DNA from: Paenibacillus sp. FSL H7-0737
Lineage (GTDB): Bacteria; Bacillota; Bacilli; Paenibacillales; Paenibacillaceae
Direction of reading: 5' to 3'
NCBI RefSeq assembly: GCF_000758545.1
Contig: NZ_CP009279.1
Span: 2,542,001 to 2,606,000 of the forward strand
Length of the DNA stretch: 64,000 bases
Part shown: in pieces, positions 61,852 through 64,000 of the stretch
Layout: every line of letters begins with the position of its first letter
How positions within the stretch are numbered: position 1 is the stretch's first letter
Program-made: the position numbers and the translations under genes
The notes under the pieces: model-generated
The model's database searches: none
What the model was told of the DNA's origin: nothing
What the model saw: only the letters and a program-made list of their open reading frames with translations

Positions 61852-63762
61852 CTACAGCCGTTTCCGCTTATAGAAGGTCACAAAGACTGCAGTCAGCAGT
61901 AAGAGAAGTATCGCGACCCCAGTAGTGATGGCTTCACTCGTGCTGCCTTTTTGCTGCATAGCGCCAGCACCGCCGCCAAAGTTACCACCCATGCCACCAG
62001 GCATACCGCCACCCATTCCGCCACCGCCAGGGCCATTTCCACCTTCAGGGATAGCTGGTCCACCCATGGCACCCGGTGCACCGCCAGGCCCTCCAGTGAA
62101 TCCACCTTGAGCGGCTTGCCCATCGGTATTGGTCTGCGCACCCTGAGCGGCTTGCCCGTCGGTTTTGGTTTGACCACCTTGAGCAGCTTGCCCACCAGCT
62201 GTTGCTTGCGTGTTACTGCCGGGACCCGCGCCGGCATCAGGGATAGCCGGTCCGCCCATGGCACCGGGCTCACCGCCTGCACCGCCCTGAAGAGCCTGCC
62301 CATCCGTGGCAGCTTGTCCGCTTTCGGCGTTCGGTGCAGCACCACCCGCGCTCTGATCCGCCCCCGCGTCAGTCTGCCCGTTACCCGAGCCGTTCGCGCC
62401 TTGTCCAGCACCAGCACCAGCGCCATTCCTAGTACCACCACCAAAGCCGCCGCCCATGCCACCACCCATACCGCTTCCCGATCCGTCACCGGAGGAAGGG
62501 ATGGTTCCGTCGAGCTGCTGCTGGATATTTTTAGCCATGTTCGACATGAAGGTCTTAACAGACTTAATCCCTTCTTCATATTGCTCGAAGGTGTAGAAAG
62601 CAGAAGGATCTGCTTTGACATAGCTGGAAATCATCATGTCCAGCTGATCCATTCTAGTTTGGAACGTATCATCAGCTAGATAGCCATTAATCATTTCGCT
62701 GACGATCTCGTGATATTTCGCTTTGTATTCGTCGTTAGCAAGTAGCTTCGCAATCAGAGGACGTTCAGCCAGCGCGCCTTGTGTAGGCTCGTCAATCAGT
62801 ACGTCTGCGCTGCCCATGCCGCCAAAAGCCATATTATAATCCCACGGCAGGATCGAGAAGACGCCTTCGTCTTCATATAAGTAATAATTTTGTTTATTAC
62901 CACCTAAATAACTGTCCATATTTGCCGTGACCGCATTTAGAGCGATATACTTCAGCGATTCCTCTACGTCGATGTATTTTTCATAATCGGTGCCGTTATT
63001 AAGCTCATTCAGCATATCGATCAAAATATTATCGTTAGATTTATCCGACTTCATTACTAATCCGGTATAGAGGGAAGGGTCGTCACCAAGCCAAGTCAAG
63101 TCACTGCCCTGACCGGTCATTTCCCCTTTATAAAGTGCGCCGTAAGAGTTCCCGAAATTGCGTTCCAAATATGCGTCGCCGATCTGTTCCACCGCGAGGT
63201 AGAAGCCCTTCAGTTCATCGTTGACGTATACATTAACGAAGGAATATTTCGGCGTCGGGAGTCCGACACTCTCAGCGAGCTCATAGGTCAGAAATTCACG
63301 CATATAAGAAGCATCGCTGTAATTGTTATTTAGGTTGATCTTAGTGATGCCGAATAAGTTCTGGTTCACATATTCATCAAAAGAAATTTTAAAGCTGTAC
63401 CGATCAGAGTCTGTCATCTGTACTACACTTCTGAGACTAAGATTTCCTTTGGTCCGCACGGCAACGTTATCGAATTTAACGCCGTTGTACTCAACCGATG
63501 CGGTTTTATATTCTTCTGCGCTGGCATTATCCAGCATATCCAGAAAATCATCCGGGTCCAAAGTGATTTTGACATCGACGACCTTATCTTTTGGAAAGAC
63601 CTGCTCGTCTAGATTTTTCTCGTCGCTCGAGACTACCTTATCCTTAGAATCTGTTGCAGGTTCGTTTGTTGCCGATGGACTTGCGTTCTGGCACCCAGCT
63701 ACAGCGATGACCAGCAGCAGGCAACAAAGACTCAGCAGGATAGATTTACCTCTTGCTTTCAT
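61852..63762 (-). CDS. CotH kinase family lipoprotein with Gly-rich tail
   Basis: A 636-residue protein. Signal peptide with lipobox VAGC (Cys24), then the CotH domain (about 60-400): VAVRTKGNLSLRS, KINLNNNYSDASYMREFLTYELAESVGLPTP, GFYLAVEQI, LNAVTANMDSYLGGNKQNYYLY and FSILPWDYNMAFGG, with Asp residues expected to bind metal-ATP. From about 440 to 605 there is a Gly/Ala/Gln-rich stretch with recurring GQAAQGG and GAMGGPAIP units, then a C-terminal membrane helix (AITTGVAILLLLLTAVFVTFYKRKRL). CotH proteins are kinase-like and phosphorylate spore-coat proteins in B. subtilis. ATG 63762 chosen; GTG 63771 is too close to the AAAGG site. DUF4956 gene upstream. Confidence 0.9.
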   Translation of the reverse strand: MKARGKSILLSLCCLLLVIAVAGCQNASPSATNEPATDSKDKVVSSDEKNLDEQVFPKDKVVDVKITLDPDDFLDMLDNASAEEYKTASVEYNGVKFDNVAVRTKGNLSLRSVVQMTDSDRYSFKISFDEYVNQNLFGITKINLNNNYSDASYMREFLTYELAESVGLPTPKYSFVNVYVNDELKGFYLAVEQIGDAYLERNFGNSYGALYKGEMTGQGSDLTWLGDDPSLYTGLVMKSDKSNDNILIDMLNELNNGTDYEKYIDVEESLKYIALNAVTANMDSYLGGNKQNYYLYEDEGVFSILPWDYNMAFGGMGSADVLIDEPTQGALAERPLIAKLLANDEYKAKYHEIVSEMINGYLADDTFQTRMDQLDMMISSYVKADPSAFYTFEQYEEGIKSVKTFMSNMAKNIQQQLDGTIPSSGDGSGSGMGGGMGGGFGGGTRNGAGAGAGQGANGSGNGQTDAGADQSAGGAAPNAESGQAATDGQALQGGAGGEPGAMGGPAIPDAGAGPGSNTQATAGGQAAQGGQTKTDGQAAQGAQTNTDGQAAQGGFTGGPGGAPGAMGGPAIPEGGNGPGGGGMGGGMPGGMGGNFGGGAGAMQQKGSTSEAITTGVAILLLLLTAVFVTFYKRKRL

Positions 63763-63791
63763 CTGGGGCACCGCCTTTCATCTTATTATGT

Positions 63792-64000
63792 TTAGGATAC
63801 ATAGTCACCGCTGTAGCTGATCAGAAGTGCGTTTTTAACGCCCTTTAAGTCGGAAACAGTATTGACAAAGCCACCTACTTTATCATCCAGACGAAGCTCC
63901 AGTGTTAATTCGATATTGTTTGCAGATACTGTTTTTTGCTTCACGTTGTAGCGTTTCACGGATTTGGTGATATGGTTGTGGACTTCACGTTCACTCTCGT
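63792..64000 (-). CDS. DUF4956 family membrane protein, C-terminal part
   Basis: The last 68 residues of a gene that runs out of the window: ESEREVHNHITKSVKRYNVKQ...LELRLDDKVGGFVNTVSDLKGVKNALLISYSGDYVS. The ending (V..LKGV..A.L.SYSGDYVS) is characteristic of DUF4956 proteins, membrane proteins with a C-terminal cytoplasmic domain, usually encoded between a VTC-type polyphosphate polymerase and a CotH gene. The stop is TAA 63792-63794. It lies 30 bases upstream of the CotH gene, consistent with an operon. The sequence 63763-63791 carries only the CotH binding site. Confidence 0.82.
   Translation of the reverse strand, partial: ESEREVHNHITKSVKRYNVKQKTVSANNIELTLELRLDDKVGGFVNTVSDLKGVKNALLISYSGDYVS

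Noticed and set aside
61893..62679. ORFs of about 240 residues on both strands overlapping the CotH gene
   Set aside because: Shadows of the GC-rich Gly/Ala repeat; the CotH frame has the domain structure and start signals.
1..64000. tRNA, rRNA, insertion sequences, phage genes
   Set aside because: No cloverleaf or CCA-ending tRNA pattern, no transposase, integrase or phage structural protein was recognised in any frame.

Overview
The window reads as a chromosomal segment of a spore-forming, low-to-mid GC Gram-positive bacterium, most probably a Paenibacillus. The grounds are family-level recognition only: strong AGGAGG-type ribosome binding sites, many hairpin-plus-T-run terminators, a GH87 alpha-1,3-glucanase of the Paenibacillus/Bacillus circulans type, a CotH lipoprotein beside a DUF4956 protein, an Amj-type lipid II flippase, LutABC, a Vat-type acetyltransferase and several sporulation-like genes. 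No rRNA, tRNA, insertion sequence, prophage or CRISPR array was seen.

Layout. 1-6000: end of an extracellular sugar-binding lipoprotein gene, an intracellular GH30 glycosidase divergent from an AraC regulator, a glycosyltransferase, a TIM-barrel sugar isomerase/epimerase and an alpha/beta hydrolase. 6000-6280: a cluster of four degenerate repeats. 7000-16430: an L-rhamnose operon (fused aldolase/dehydrogenase, DeoR regulator, lutABC, rhamnulokinase, rhamnose isomerase). Its gene set can in principle take rhamnose all the way to DHAP and pyruvate. A 51-bp tandem array of about twelve units lies between the kinase and the isomerase. 16500-32100: short housekeeping and stress genes (Vat-like acetyltransferase, HxlR/nitroreductase pair, LrgAB, DUF523, Nudix, Amj, SDR, signal peptidase, HD-GYP) and an alpha/beta hydrolase preceded by two tiny leader ORFs. 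32100-48000: MazG, LOG, small alarmone synthetase, intracellular GH9, FetAB-like iron exporter, cupin with a Met-rich tail, YhdH/YhfP oxidoreductase, malic enzyme, an orphan sporulation-like kinase, lipoprotein, DinB and an SgrR-like regulator. 48000-64000: membrane protein, Crp/Fnr regulator, chemotaxis receptor, a 1302-residue GH87 enzyme, CysK, lipoprotein, a LiaS/LiaR-like two-component pair followed by YcnI, and the CotH-DUF4956 cassette.

Most notable: the 51-bp array inside the rhamnose operon; a possible antibiotic-responsive leader (a 9-codon ORF ending in the RLR motif, complementary to the flank of the hydrolase ribosome binding site); a promoter plus strong terminator in the leader of a secreted coiled-coil gene; and a set of genes whose only well-spaced initiation codon is ATT, ATA, CTG or ACG. 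Several start coordinates were moved from the longest ORF because the upstream start codon lay inside the ribosome binding site.
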